IMG/VR virus record: IMGVR_UViG_3300044620_000008
Span: 1 to 20,427 of that record
DNA: 20,427 nt
From: a virus
Reading direction: 5' to 3' (one strand)
In this document: in pieces, positions 7,019-15,890 of the stretch
Layout: each line of letters begins with the position of its first letter
How positions within the stretch are numbered: position 1 is the stretch's first letter
Position numbers and translations under genes: made by a program
The notes under the pieces: model-generated
Database searches by the model: none
What the model was told of the DNA's origin: nothing
What the model saw: only the letters and a program-made list of their open reading frames with translations

Positions 7019-10000
7019 TGGAAGGTCAATTTAAAGTTGGTCAGTTTAAAGATGTGCTATCTTCTCTTCTTCAAAAGAGAACCGCACTAAATGGCGAGAT
7101 CGAAGCTCTTAAATCATCAGATCCATATGGGGCTGAGTTAAGGCAAGAAGACCTCAAGGCACTAGATCAAGACATTATTTCTGTTGACGAGGCAATTGGG
7201 CAAGAAAAAGGGAAAGCGTTAAAAGCCATTGAGACTGGCGAATATAAATTCGTCGGGCCTACTGAGGGAGTTCCTCCAATGCCAGGTGAAATCAGAGAAC
7301 CTGGGTTTAAGGCTCCTACCAATACTGAAAAGCTAAAATCAACATTGGCTGCCGCATTGGATGTTTCCCCAGATTCAATTGATTTGGATTCTGGACTTCC
7401 TAGTAGGGATCGGTTCAATATGTCATTTCTTCAAGATAAGTCAAAAGAAGACTATCTTGTTGGGAAATACAAGGATTCGGTTCAGACCGTAAATGTTGAG
7501 GGATCTCCAATGTTTCTTGTTAAGCGACCAGATGGGAAGCTAGTTGCTGCAGACGAACGAGGATTTAACCCTAAAGACCTGCTTGACATTGGAGGGGAAG
7601 TCTTACCTGCATTGGCTGGAATAACTGGCACAATTGCAGCGGCAAAGACCATGAGTCCATTTCTAGCTGCTGGTGCTGGTTCTGCCACTTCTCTTGCTGC
7701 TGGAACGGCTCAAGACCAATTTGTAAGAGCAGTTCTCGGTGTGGGGGAAAAACTTCCAGAAAGTCTACTCAGAAGAACTACTGAGGAGGCTACTGGTTTC
7801 CTCGTTGAAGGCGCACTTGGATTAGTTGCTAGTCCGTTTGTTAAGCGAATTGGGAAACCAGTAGAGAATAAGTATTACAAGTCACTACTTGACGCTGAAG
7901 AGAAATTTAATAAATCCCAATTCATGATAGATCGCGGCGACAAGGTTTTTGTGCCTACCGCCGCTGCCCGTGGGGAGGCGAAACTCGTAGAACAACTTCA
8001 GATTGGTGAGAAGATACCAAGATCGTTGCTTGGAAGGCGAATCTCAAAAACACGGAATATCCTTCAAGAGTGGATGGATTCAAGAACGCGTCCAGCAGAA
8101 GCTAAGGAAAGGCTTTACAAGGCCGCGCAAGATAACCTTACTCAAAGCAACCAAGAACTTGTTGATGTCGTGTCGGCTTACGACAAAGACATCGCAAAGC
8201 AGCTCCGTGGGGATCTTGATGAGAAACTTTACGATTTGCAAGCGAACATGGGCAAGGACACCAGTGTTCAACTTGGAAATGACTTAACGAACATTCTGTC
8301 AAAAGCTGAGGAAATGACAGATAATGTTAAGAATGATATTTACAAAAACTTTTACGATGCTGCCGACCAAACTGGGACATTCCACGACCCCACCGATGTG
8401 GCTGGAATTATTAGAGAGTCACTGAAAAAAAGCTACCCATTGCGGAACTCTGCCCTTGAACAGCTTGCTGACCAAATTGAGTCAAGGGCAACAAACGGCG
8501 AGAAAGCTGATTTACTCAGACAAAAGGTTGCGGAAGGAAAGGTTGGCGAAGACAAGCTAGAAAGCACATTGAAGGAGATCTCCCAACTTGAGCTTAATTC
8601 TGGCCCGATTGACCCATTGAGTCTTGATAAGTACCTAAGACTGGTTCGGGATGCCGTCCCAGAGGGTGGTGCTGTTGGTCAAGCGACACCTAAACAAGTA
8701 GCCAGCCAAGCTGAAACAGCTTTGCAAAAATATAGGGACGAGTCTTATGCTCAAGCCGGGCTAAAGGGCTTGTGGGATGAAGCTACGGTTAAATACAAGG
8801 AAAGGCTTGGTTTTGAGACTGGATCTGTAGGGCAGATATTAAAAGAGGCATTTGGGGAGCAGAAGATGACCCCGAGCCAAGTTGCATCAAAAGCCATCTC
8901 AGATCCAACAATTGCAAGAAAAGTGATTCAAGCGGCATCTATTGCTGACCCAGCTCAAGCTGCGGCATTACGCAACAGAATGGCTAATGCTTACCTTGAG
9001 AAAGTTGGCTTTAATGGTCGGAATGGGATTGAGGTTGGTGGCCCAGTCAAATTCGACGAGGAAATGGTTACTGAGTTGTTTGGTTATAGCCCAAATACTG
9101 GGGAAAGAAACGAGCACTACGGCATTTCAATGGTTAAGAAGCTAAACGCACTAAATCAATCCCTTCAAAGAAATGGGGCTGATGCGTCAAAGTTGTCAAT
9201 GCGTGATCTTGAGCCACTTCGTGCAACAATGTCGGAAAAGAGCTACAATGAAGCCGCCGACTTAATCGCAAAACGAGCAAAAGCCAAGGGCGATCTTGAT
9301 GCTTTCACTAACAACAAGATAATTGATGTGGTGCTTAAAGGTCATAATGGAGTCTTGGAGAACGCTCGCCTGCCAGAAGCGATGTTCACAGCACCAAATG
9401 CTCATGTATCACAAATTATGGGCAAGCTCAATGATGCTGAGAAAAAGGAGATTAGAAACGATTTCGTTTCTTACTTGTTTGCTCGTTATCAGCCTAAGGG
9501 TGACATCACTAAATATGGTAACGATCTGTGGGATGCCAGAAAATTCCTTGGTGAAGTAACCAAGGGGAAAAACAAGGCGACAATTGAGAGAAACATTAGA
9601 ACAGTTCTTGGTGATGATTTCTACGATGAGTTTAAAAACGCATCAATGGTTGCAACCTCAGTAAGAGAGGTTGGACCTATGGCAGATCAGGTGTCACCAA
9701 GGGGTGTTGTCTCTGGATCTGGAGCGCATGTTTACATGGCTGGCAAGCTATCTCATCCGATTAAGCACAGGATTGCATCATGGTTGTATGCTGGAGGTCA
9801 ATTGATGCCATTCATCAGGAAGGCATATAGAAACGAGGTATCTCAAGAACAATACGCCAAAAATCTTACTGCCGCTATAACTGCATCTAGCGCGACAAGC
9901 CGTGGTATTGGTGCTTTGTTTGGAACTGGCCGGAATGACCCAGCATTCATGGATTACATTGTCGAAAACCTCGGCGTTCTTCCGCAGGATGATGAAGATT

Positions 10001-10065
10001 TCCGCGAGAAGTACGGAACCAAACGCGAATCAATTTCCGGCAAGGATTATGAAATCAAAAAGTAA
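7018..10065 (+). CDS. Large internal virion / ejection protein
   Basis: A 1015-residue protein, the largest in the window. It is mostly helical and charged (Lys, Glu, Gln-rich). A conserved-looking DLLDIGGEVLPALAGITG stretch followed by Ala/Gly-rich hydrophobic sequence (about residues 187-232), and a second hydrophobic patch (about 258-275), are likely membrane-inserting parts. Long helical regions with LRxKVAEGKVGEDKLES-like heptads (about 480-520) suggest oligomerisation. These traits match the giant ejection proteins of short-tailed phages (role comparable to T7 gp15/gp16), which line the DNA channel. No lytic transglycosylase or other enzyme motif was found. It starts at an ATG overlapping the previous stop by one base. 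The gene is AT-rich compared with the terminase and capsid genes. It overlaps the 10049 gene by 17 bases. Confidence 0.62.
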   Translation: MEGQFKVGQFKDVLSSLLQKRTALNGEIEALKSSDPYGAELRQEDLKALDQDIISVDEAIGQEKGKALKAIETGEYKFVGPTEGVPPMPGEIREPGFKAPTNTEKLKSTLAAALDVSPDSIDLDSGLPSRDRFNMSFLQDKSKEDYLVGKYKDSVQTVNVEGSPMFLVKRPDGKLVAADERGFNPKDLLDIGGEVLPALAGITGTIAAAKTMSPFLAAGAGSATSLAAGTAQDQFVRAVLGVGEKLPESLLRRTTEEATGFLVEGALGLVASPFVKRIGKPVENKYYKSLLDAEEKFNKSQFMIDRGDKVFVPTAAARGEAKLVEQLQIGEKIPRSLLGRRISKTRNILQEWMDSRTRPAEAKERLYKAAQDNLTQSNQELVDVVSAYDKDIAKQLRGDLDEKLYDLQANMGKDTSVQLGNDLTNILSKAEEMTDNVKNDIYKNFYDAADQTGTFHDPTDVAGIIRESLKKSYPLRNSALEQLADQIESRATNGEKADLLRQKVAEGKVGEDKLESTLKEISQLELNSGPIDPLSLDKYLRLVRDAVPEGGAVGQATPKQVASQAETALQKYRDESYAQAGLKGLWDEATVKYKERLGFETGSVGQILKEAFGEQKMTPSQVASKAISDPTIARKVIQAASIADPAQAAALRNRMANAYLEKVGFNGRNGIEVGGPVKFDEEMVTELFGYSPNTGERNEHYGISMVKKLNALNQSLQRNGADASKLSMRDLEPLRATMSEKSYNEAADLIAKRAKAKGDLDAFTNNKIIDVVLKGHNGVLENARLPEAMFTAPNAHVSQIMGKLNDAEKKEIRNDFVSYLFARYQPKGDITKYGNDLWDARKFLGEVTKGKNKATIERNIRTVLGDDFYDEFKNASMVATSVREVGPMADQVSPRGVVSGSGAHVYMAGKLSHPIKHRIASWLYAGGQLMPFIRKAYRNEVSQEQYAKNLTAAITASSATSRGIGALFGTGRNDPAFMDYIVENLGVLPQDDEDFREKYGTKRESISGKDYEIKK

Positions 10066-10186
10066 AAAGCAAGTCCGCTACCTGCTCAGTAAGGTTTCTC
10101 CGCTTTCCTCGACGCAACAGAATAAGCTCAAAAAAGAGTTGCACTCTGGGGCCGTTAAGGTTAAAAACGGCAAGAAGACCAAATGA
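10049..10186 (+). CDS. Small basic phage protein (KSK-QxRYL type)
   Basis: A 45-residue, strongly basic protein (MKSKSKKQVRYLLSKV...). It begins inside the last codons of the 1015-residue gene and its TGA overlaps the next gene's ATG (ATGA at 10183-10186). Many phages carry a tiny basic protein near the packaging genes with a KSKAQxRYL-like start; this one matches that pattern, and its function is unknown. The same frame is open upstream to 9902, but that extension only mirrors the overlapping large gene, so the ATG at 10049 is preferred. Double overlap with neighbours and a normal amino acid composition favour a real gene. Confidence 0.6.
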   Translation: MKSKSKKQVRYLLSKVSPLSSTQQNKLKKELHSGAVKVKNGKKTK

Positions 10187-10734
10187 GCGACGAAGACCTA
10201 TCAGCGATTGATAGTAAAGAGGCGATGAAAGAGTTCTTCCTTGAAGTCAAGGAAAGGGCTAAGCAATTCCCTCGAAACACTATCGAGAACTACAACCCGA
10301 ATGTAGCGGCACAGATTCTCTGGATGCTGGCGCAGGGTGGGCGTATCAATGCTATTGCCAAGAAGTGCAGGGTGACGCATGAGACTGTCCGTGCGCTGGA
10401 GTGGAGGCATAACGACACGCTGGAGTCAAAGCGCAAGGAATTCTCCAAACGCTACGCCATTGCTGCGGCTGAGTACACCGACCTGTTGTTTGAGAAGGCC
10501 GAACAACTGAGCCGTGATCCAGACCAGCTCAAGGCAATCTCCCCAGACCGATTGGCGTTGACTATTGGCATTATGACCGATAAGGCTGGACAGCTCTCTG
10601 GCATGGCAAGTACCATTGTTGAGCATCGCAAGGGGCCGTCTATTGATGATGCGGCCAAGATGATCGCTGAAGCCAAGTCTAGGATTGCCAATAAAGTCAA
10701 AGCGCAAGCAGTAGAAGCTGAAGTGATTGAATAG
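10183..10734 (+). CDS. terS: Terminase small subunit (probable)
   Basis: A 183-residue protein, within the usual size range for small terminases. Residues about 52-76 (GGRINAIAKKCRVTHETVRAL) look like a helix-turn-helix. They are followed by a helical region (about 80-145) suited to ring assembly and a charged C-terminal tail that could contact the large subunit. Small terminases recognise phage DNA to start packaging. The call rests on the HTH, size and position: the large terminase follows after one inserted HNH gene. The start codon overlaps the previous stop (ATGA). The gene is GC-rich (about 55-58% in sampled stretches), in clear contrast to the HNH gene after it. Another DNA-binding protein cannot be excluded. 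Confidence 0.7.
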   Translation: MSDEDLSAIDSKEAMKEFFLEVKERAKQFPRNTIENYNPNVAAQILWMLAQGGRINAIAKKCRVTHETVRALEWRHNDTLESKRKEFSKRYAIAAAEYTDLLFEKAEQLSRDPDQLKAISPDRLALTIGIMTDKAGQLSGMASTIVEHRKGPSIDDAAKMIAEAKSRIANKVKAQAVEAEVIE

Positions 10735-10738
10735 CCAC

Positions 10739-10766
10739 TTGACACAACCATTGCAAATGATAAAAA
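10739..10766 (+). promoter_or_regulatory. Possible promoter ahead of the HNH gene
   Basis: TTGACA at 10739-10744 and TAAAAA at 10761-10766 are 16 bases apart in the only gap (10735-10817) inside the packaging cluster. The -10 box is poor. Homing endonuclease genes often bring their own control signals, which makes a promoter here plausible but unproven. Confidence 0.22.
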
Positions 10767-10768
10767 AC

Positions 10769-10802
10769 GAGTGCCAACTAGATATGCGGTCTAGAGGCAC
10801 TC
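10769..10802. other. Hairpin just upstream of the HNH gene
   Basis: GAGTGCC (10769-10775) pairs with GGCACTC (10796-10802), and inside it CTAG (10778-10781) pairs with CTAG (10791-10794), leaving a 9-base loop. On the - strand the stem is followed by a run of six T, the layout of a factor-independent terminator for - strand transcription; on the + strand there is no T run. It may instead hide or regulate the HNH start at 10818 in long transcripts, as described for some intron-free homing endonuclease genes of T4-like phages. Confidence 0.55.
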
Positions 10803-10817
10803 TAACACAATACATAC

Positions 10818-11345
10818 ATGACTATGCAAAGTGCTGAAAAAGTAAAACCAGAGGACGCTCTTGGTGTCAAACAATTATTTGATTATTTGAATTACGACCC
10901 ACAAACGGGTGTATTCACATGGAGGGTTGACATGCAAAGAGGTGGTAAGGCTGGCAATGTAGCAGGAAATGTGAATTGCCGTGGATACAGGTCGATCTGG
11001 ATTAATGGCCTGCAATTTCTTTCCCATAGAATTGCGTGGGCAATGTCTTATGGAGAGTGGCCGGAATTGGACATAGACCACATTAACGAAAATAAGTCGG
11101 ATAATAGGATTTCCAATCTACGCCATGCGAGTAGATCTGAAAACATGTTCAATAGAGGCAAGAACAAAAACAACACCTCTGGAGTTAAGGGTGTTTCGTT
11201 TTGTAAATGCACTGGCATGTGGAGAGCGCAAATGACGCTCAACAGAAAGCCAGTAAATATCGGAAGATTTAAAACCAAAGAAGAAGCCTCTGAAGCGTAC
11301 CTTAATAAAGCCAAAGAGTATAGAGGGGAGTTTGCTAAATGCTAG
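10818..11345 (+). CDS. Free-standing HNH endonuclease with AP2 domain
   Basis: A 175-residue homing endonuclease-like protein. Residues 23-36 (YLNYDPQTGVFTWR) are the usual N-terminal strand motif. The HNH core follows, with H70 (LSHRIAWAM) and LDIDHINENKSDNRISNLR (D87, H88, N96, N100). Residues 121-172 (SGVKGVSF...W-RAQMTLN...IGRFKTKEEA) are an AP2 DNA-binding domain. Such proteins cut related phage genomes lacking the gene and spread by repair. It sits between small and large terminase, a frequent site for such insertions, and its end overlaps the terL start by 7 bases. Its base composition (about 33-40% GC in sampled lines) is far below terS, consistent with transfer. The catalytic residues are intact, so it may be active. 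Confidence 0.92.
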   Translation: MTMQSAEKVKPEDALGVKQLFDYLNYDPQTGVFTWRVDMQRGGKAGNVAGNVNCRGYRSIWINGLQFLSHRIAWAMSYGEWPELDIDHINENKSDNRISNLRHASRSENMFNRGKNKNNTSGVKGVSFCKCTGMWRAQMTLNRKPVNIGRFKTKEEASEAYLNKAKEYRGEFAKC

Positions 11346-12940
11346 AATGGCGTAAACATCCTATCTTGAAGCCTCCTACTGATGAGGAGATAGCTGTAAT
11401 GGAACCAAGCGACTTGGTTAATCTCCATTACATTTACCATGAGGCGATCAAAAACTCGGAGGAAGATCCTTATAACTACGCATTTAGGCTTCCACACTGG
11501 GAGCTTGCAGAGAAAGAGCTGGGGAATCACAATGAAATTTTGGTAAGTGGTGGAAACAGGTCGGGCAAAAGTTTCTTTGCTAGTTATTGTGTAGTCCGTG
11601 CCGCAGTTGAGAACGCTGGGTCTGAGATATTTTGTTTCTCTCAAACAGCGGAGGTTTCAATCCGCCAACAACAATCGTTAATTTGGCACTGGCTTCCAAA
11701 GGAATTAAAACAAAAACACACCTCCTCATCAACTTACATCTCATACAAAAAGAAAACTGGATTCACGGATAACTCGCTTATCTTACCGAATGGCAGTCAG
11801 ATCATCTTTAAAACATACGCCGCTTACGCGAATAATGACACAATCCTTGAGGGTGCTGAATTAGGTTCAAGGACACCTGTCTGGCATAATATAGGAGTTT
11901 GGTTGGACGAGCATCTAGGCGGCCCCGAATTACTTAATACGCTAAGGTTCCGATTAGCTACGAGAAATTCTAAAATGCTCGTCACCTTCACTCCTATCGA
12001 TGGATGGACTGAAGTGATTAAAGAATACTTGGACGGAGCTACCAGCATAGAAAGCCGAGAAGCCGAGCTTCTAGGCGGTGAGCTCGTCCCCTATGTCCAA
12101 AGGAGTAAGAAACGCAATGCCAGCGTCCACTACTTCCATAGCAAGGATAACCCTTTCGGTGGCTACGAGCGAATCAAGGAAACCCTAGTTGGACGGCCTC
12201 GGGAGGAGATCCTAATTCGCGCGTACGGGGTTCCAGTTAAGTCCCACGCCACCAAGTTTCCCAAGTTCAATAAAGAAGTCAATGTTGTCCAGCCATCAGA
12301 GATCCCAACTACGAATGTTACTCGCTATCAGATTATTGACCCGGCGGGTGCAAAGAATTGGTTTATGGCTTGGATTGCTGTGGATGCGTCTGGTACATTT
12401 TGGGTATATCGTGAGTGGCCGGGTGTCGATGTAGGCGACTGGGCTGAGTGGAAGGGAGGCAAGTGGATGCCAGGACAAGGGGCTAAGGGGCAGGGCTTTG
12501 GTATCCGTGACTACATGGACTTGATTGCCGAGCTTGAGGGTGACGAGAAGATCTTCGAGAGACTAATTGACCCTCGGCTTGGAGCGGCAAAATACCAGTC
12601 AGCGGATGGGGCATCTTCCATTATCGAGGATTTGAATGATGCTGGCATGGTTTGTATTCCAGCTCCAGGGTTAGACATCGACGATGGACTACAAGCACTT
12701 ATTGGCAAGATGTCATGGGACACCACTAGACCTGCGGATTCGGTCAACCGACCGCATTTCTATGTATCATCCGAGTGTGAGAACATTATCCAAGCGTTGT
12801 CGGAATACACGGGTGACGGGGGTCTAAAGGAGGCATGGAAAGACCCAGTCGATGTTCTGCGCTACGCCGCCATTGCTGGAATAGATCATGTTGACGAAAC
12901 CAGAAATCTTGCTACAAGACAAGGAGCGGGAGGCTACTAA
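11339..12940 (+). CDS. terL: Terminase large subunit (packaging ATPase-nuclease)
   Basis: A 533-residue packaging motor. ATPase half: Walker A SGGNRSGKS (residues 70-78, K77), Walker B IGVWLDE (D190, E191) and a likely coupling motif TFTP (about 219-222). Nuclease half (RNase H-like): D334 in QIIDPAG, D411 in LIDPRLG and D505 in DPVDVLRY are good candidates for the metal-binding acidic residues. The enzyme translocates DNA into the prohead and cuts it at the portal. Length is typical. The start overlaps the HNH stop, with GGGGAG about 9 bases upstream, one of the few SD-like sequences here. The first ~700 bases are AT-rich (33-43% in sampled lines) and the rest GC-richer (50-62%), a step suggesting recombination or co-conversion with the HNH gene. 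Confidence 0.95.
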   Translation: MLEWRKHPILKPPTDEEIAVMEPSDLVNLHYIYHEAIKNSEEDPYNYAFRLPHWELAEKELGNHNEILVSGGNRSGKSFFASYCVVRAAVENAGSEIFCFSQTAEVSIRQQQSLIWHWLPKELKQKHTSSSTYISYKKKTGFTDNSLILPNGSQIIFKTYAAYANNDTILEGAELGSRTPVWHNIGVWLDEHLGGPELLNTLRFRLATRNSKMLVTFTPIDGWTEVIKEYLDGATSIESREAELLGGELVPYVQRSKKRNASVHYFHSKDNPFGGYERIKETLVGRPREEILIRAYGVPVKSHATKFPKFNKEVNVVQPSEIPTTNVTRYQIIDPAGAKNWFMAWIAVDASGTFWVYREWPGVDVGDWAEWKGGKWMPGQGAKGQGFGIRDYMDLIAELEGDEKIFERLIDPRLGAAKYQSADGASSIIEDLNDAGMVCIPAPGLDIDDGLQALIGKMSWDTTRPADSVNRPHFYVSSECENIIQALSEYTGDGGLKEAWKDPVDVLRYAAIAGIDHVDETRNLATRQGAGGY

Positions 12941-12946
12941 CAAGCT

Positions 12947-13135
12947 ATGAAGACTCAAAACAAACCGATAGTTGCCGAGGAACTTATCATCGATTGCCTA
13001 AAAGAAGCGTATCTCAAGAGGGCAAAAATGGAAGAATATGGGAAAACCCCTAGACTTACGGAGGAGATTGAAACCCTTGAACATGCGATTCGATACATGA
13101 AATCTAAACTAAACCATGAAAACAGCACTAACTAA
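12947..13135 (+). CDS. Small helical hypothetical protein
   Basis: A 62-residue protein, charged and predicted mostly helical (AEELIIDCLKEAYLKRAKMEEYG, then TEEIETLEHAIRYMKSKL). Periodic hydrophobic positions suggest a short coiled-coil or helical hairpin. No known motif. It lies 6 bases after terL and overlaps the next gene by 20 bases, so it belongs to the packaging operon. Small helical proteins between terminase and portal genes are common in phages, but no function is established here. Confidence 0.65.
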   Translation: MKTQNKPIVAEELIIDCLKEAYLKRAKMEEYGKTPRLTEEIETLEHAIRYMKSKLNHENSTN

Positions 13136-13406
13136 GAAAGCGGCAAAGCGCGGTCGCCCACCAAAAGCTAAGCCAGAAACCCTTGATTCCCCCGTAGAAT
13201 CTCAAGATGATACCACCTATGAGGGCGACTATCTAGTTATCCGCAAATGCCCAAACCCTAGTTGGGTAATGGTTCGCATGGATGGTGAAGCAGTCCCAGT
13301 CAAGGCTCCACCTCGGGTTTCGCACAAACTAGTTGGCAAACCTATAAAAGTTGTTATGATACGCCCCGAAGTAGGCGAGCAGTTCTACGAATACATGCCA
13401 TCATGA
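13116..13406 (+). CDS. Hypothetical protein with AT-hook-like N-terminus
   Basis: A 96-residue protein. The first 20 residues are strongly basic and contain KRGRPPK (residues 11-17), matching the AT-hook core GRP that binds the minor groove of AT-rich DNA. An acidic linker (about 22-36) and a beta-like domain (about 38-96, YLVIRKCPNPSWVMVRMDG) follow. The function is unknown; DNA or nucleoprotein contact at the portal is a guess from position. It overlaps the previous gene by 20 bases and the portal start by 4 bases (ATGA at 13403-13406). Confidence 0.68.
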   Translation: MKTALTKKAAKRGRPPKAKPETLDSPVESQDDTTYEGDYLVIRKCPNPSWVMVRMDGEAVPVKAPPRVSHKLVGKPIKVVMIRPEVGEQFYEYMPS

Positions 13407-15472
13407 GCGCACCAACAGAAGAGCAAGAAGAGTCGATGATCTACGCCGAGGACGGCCCTAATGTCATGGCGTTGGCTGATGCCTACGACAAGTGCCTAAT
13501 TGACTTGGAGGAATATTTTGAGGCTTGCTTGCGCTCGTATGATGACCGCCGAAACCTCTGGGAAGGCAAATCTGACGATCTCCGTAAACAGGGCGCAAAT
13601 GCCTTTCCTTGGCAGGGAGCTAGTGATATTGAGGTCAATGTCGTAGGGGAGCGTATCGACGCATTTGTGGCCATCCTAGACCAAGCCCTGCAGCGTTCCC
13701 ATATCAAGGCGTTCCCGACTTCTATGGCATCCATGCCCCGAGCCTCAATGGTGTCTGGATTCCTTAAATGGATGCGTTCGTCTTACATCCCGAACTTCCG
13801 TCAACAGATGGAATTGGGTGCTAATTATCTGCTAGAGAAGGGGTTGATGGTGTCATATGTCGGATGGAAGCGTGAAAAAAGGACATATTTACAACAGGTA
13901 TCCATCGAGGAAATCGCACAAGTCTCCCCCGATCTAGCGGAACTTATTGTTAGTGGTGCTGATGACGAGATGGTATTAGGTATGCTTCAGACAGCATTCC
14001 CCGACCTATCGTCAAAGCGTGCAAAAAAAGCCATTATGGATCTTCGTAAGAAGGGTCTGGCTGAAGTCTCTGTCCCTCGTACATCGGTAGATTGCCCAGT
14101 AGTTTACTCATGTGCCCCCGATGGCGAGGTTCTTTTCCCATCGTATGTGACTGATCCTCAACGCGCTCCGTATGTATTCTGGCGCACATTCCTAACATCT
14201 CAGGAGCTTGAGAAAAAAGTAACCTCCGAAGGCTGGGATGCTGATTGGGTTGAGAACGCTATTGAACGGCTCCGTGGTAAAGACTCCATGTATCTCGACG
14301 GCGAGAAGCTCAAGACAATCGACCGCTTGCCTATTACGGACGACAACGACCTTGTTATGGTGGTGTATGGCTACCAGAGACTCATCGACGAGGAGGACGG
14401 CTCTGAGGGCATCTACTGTACGGTCTTCCATCCAACCACTGAAGGCTTCGCCAAACACGAACTCCTTAACGGTTATGACGACTACCCCTTTGTGGTTACG
14501 CGCCTATCGAATGACCAGAAGCGCATGTACGAAACCCAGACCTTCTCGGACATCCTCCGTGGAGCGCAAATGCAAATCAAGACCGAGCGTGATTCTCGTA
14601 TTGATCGTGCTTCTCTGGCTACTCTCCCTCCATTGTTGCACCCGGCTGGTCGTCCTCCCTCTGATTGGGGGCCAGGAGTAAGGGTTCCGTATCGTCGCCT
14701 TGGTGAAATCCAATGGGGGCCACCGCCTCCAGCCGACAATGGCTCTGTTGAGGTTGAGGTATCCATGACCGCACAGGCAGATCGTGCCGTTGGTCTTGAT
14801 ATGTCCAACCCAATCTCCGCCTCCCGCCAGCAATTCGTGGTGTCTAAGTTCTTGGATCATGTCCGCGATGTGCTGAACATGGCGTGGAAGTTGTATCAGC
14901 GCATGGGTCCTGACGAGGTGTTCTTCCAAGTTACTGGCAATCCCAACCCACAGGTGATGACCAAGGGTTCGGCTGATGAGAACTTCAGCATCGTGGTGAA
15001 CTTCGACTCACAGAGCAACGACCCAGAGACTGCCGAGACACAGCTTAAGAACATGGTGTCATTGGTGCAGCTAGACCGCAACGGCATCATGGATGTGAAT
15101 AAGCTGCTTGAGTTTACGGCATCCAGCATAAACCCGATCTTTGCTGACTATGTTCTCCAGCCTGCCGAGGAAGCTCAACAAAAGGTGCAGAAGAATGTCA
15201 CCGACGACCTTGCTAAGATCTTCGCCGGCATCGAGGTTCCTGCCCAGCCTAATGGCGCACAGATGGCAATGCAGATGATCCAAGCGTATGTCCAGCAACC
15301 AGACATCATGCAACGCGCACAACAGGACGAGGCATTCGGTGCAAGGCTTCAGAAATACATGGAGCAATACCAGTTCCAGCTCCAGCAAATGCAGAACGCT
15401 GAGATCGGTCGTATCGGTACAGCCCCGGCACAAATGGGCGGAGTTCAAACCCAACAAATGCAACAAGGATGA
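13403..15472 (+). CDS. Portal protein
   Basis: A 689-residue portal, the ring through which DNA enters and leaves the head. Residues about 67-86 (AFPWQGASDIEVNVVGERI) match the signature W-x-G-ASD-I of portals of short-tailed and related phages. The length suits this group. Further features are the alpha/beta body (about 100-460), a likely stem/wing region around 440-520 and a Gln/Met-rich helical C-terminus (about 620-689, with YQFQLQQMQ) like the barrel or crown extension of P22-type portals. It is coupled to its neighbours by ATGA overlaps at both ends. It follows terL and two small genes, the normal packaging order, and scaffold and capsid genes lie downstream. Confidence 0.9.
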   Translation: MSAPTEEQEESMIYAEDGPNVMALADAYDKCLIDLEEYFEACLRSYDDRRNLWEGKSDDLRKQGANAFPWQGASDIEVNVVGERIDAFVAILDQALQRSHIKAFPTSMASMPRASMVSGFLKWMRSSYIPNFRQQMELGANYLLEKGLMVSYVGWKREKRTYLQQVSIEEIAQVSPDLAELIVSGADDEMVLGMLQTAFPDLSSKRAKKAIMDLRKKGLAEVSVPRTSVDCPVVYSCAPDGEVLFPSYVTDPQRAPYVFWRTFLTSQELEKKVTSEGWDADWVENAIERLRGKDSMYLDGEKLKTIDRLPITDDNDLVMVVYGYQRLIDEEDGSEGIYCTVFHPTTEGFAKHELLNGYDDYPFVVTRLSNDQKRMYETQTFSDILRGAQMQIKTERDSRIDRASLATLPPLLHPAGRPPSDWGPGVRVPYRRLGEIQWGPPPPADNGSVEVEVSMTAQADRAVGLDMSNPISASRQQFVVSKFLDHVRDVLNMAWKLYQRMGPDEVFFQVTGNPNPQVMTKGSADENFSIVVNFDSQSNDPETAETQLKNMVSLVQLDRNGIMDVNKLLEFTASSINPIFADYVLQPAEEAQQKVQKNVTDDLAKIFAGIEVPAQPNGAQMAMQMIQAYVQQPDIMQRAQQDEAFGARLQKYMEQYQFQLQQMQNAEIGRIGTAPAQMGGVQTQQMQQG

Positions 15473-15621
15473 AAGCCAAGATGATCAAACGAGCAGATGG
15501 TTCCATGTCCAAACGTGGGCTATACGACAATATCCGTGCAGCTGCTGGTTCTGGCAAGAAGCCTACCAAGGAAATGCTCAAGCAAGAACGCAAGATTAAA
15601 CGCGCAGAGAAGCGCAAGTAA
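15469..15621 (+). CDS. Small basic phage protein (SxRGLYDNI type)
   Basis: A 50-residue, very basic protein (MKAKMIKRADGSMSKRGLYDNI...). Its ATG overlaps the portal stop (ATGA at 15469-15472). The core SKRGLYDNIRAAAGSGKKPTK resembles a tiny protein found next to portal or capsid genes in many phages (pattern RGLYxNI...GSG..), whose role is not known. The C-terminus is a Lys/Arg/Glu helix. Tight coupling and the recognisable core make it likely real despite its size. Confidence 0.65.
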   Translation: MKAKMIKRADGSMSKRGLYDNIRAAAGSGKKPTKEMLKQERKIKRAEKRK

Positions 15622-15719
15622 CTTCATCAGCCATCCCTCTTAACAATGGATCTATTGCGAATCAACGCATGAACGCACAGGACGCTGTGAACTAGGTGAC
15701 TCTTCAATCTAACACCAAT

Positions 15720-15890
15720 ATGACACCAGAAGAAGCAGATCAAAATGGTTTCGACCACGGGCATTATGTTGTTTGCAAGTCAGGGTCAAGACCGCTTGCA
15801 TGGTTCGCATTAAAATGTGACGCTGTTGCATTCGCTGAAAGTGTGGTAAAAGATTTTTTGGTTGTACCTGCATACAAAATACCACTATGA
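15720..15890 (+). CDS. Small hypothetical protein
   Basis: A 56-residue protein (MTPEEADQNGFDHGHYVVC...), unrecognised. It has a compact alpha/beta look: an N-terminal helix, VVCKS strand, WFALKCDAVAFAESVVKDF helix and final strand. Two cysteines are present but no zinc motif. The frame could also start at the GTG at 15696 (64 residues); neither start has a Shine-Dalgarno sequence, and the ATG is preferred because the extra eight residues are low in information. The stop overlaps the next ATG (ATGA at 15887-15890), which supports translation. The 98 bases before it hold only very short open frames. Confidence 0.55.
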   Translation: MTPEEADQNGFDHGHYVVCKSGSRPLAWFALKCDAVAFAESVVKDFLVVPAYKIPL

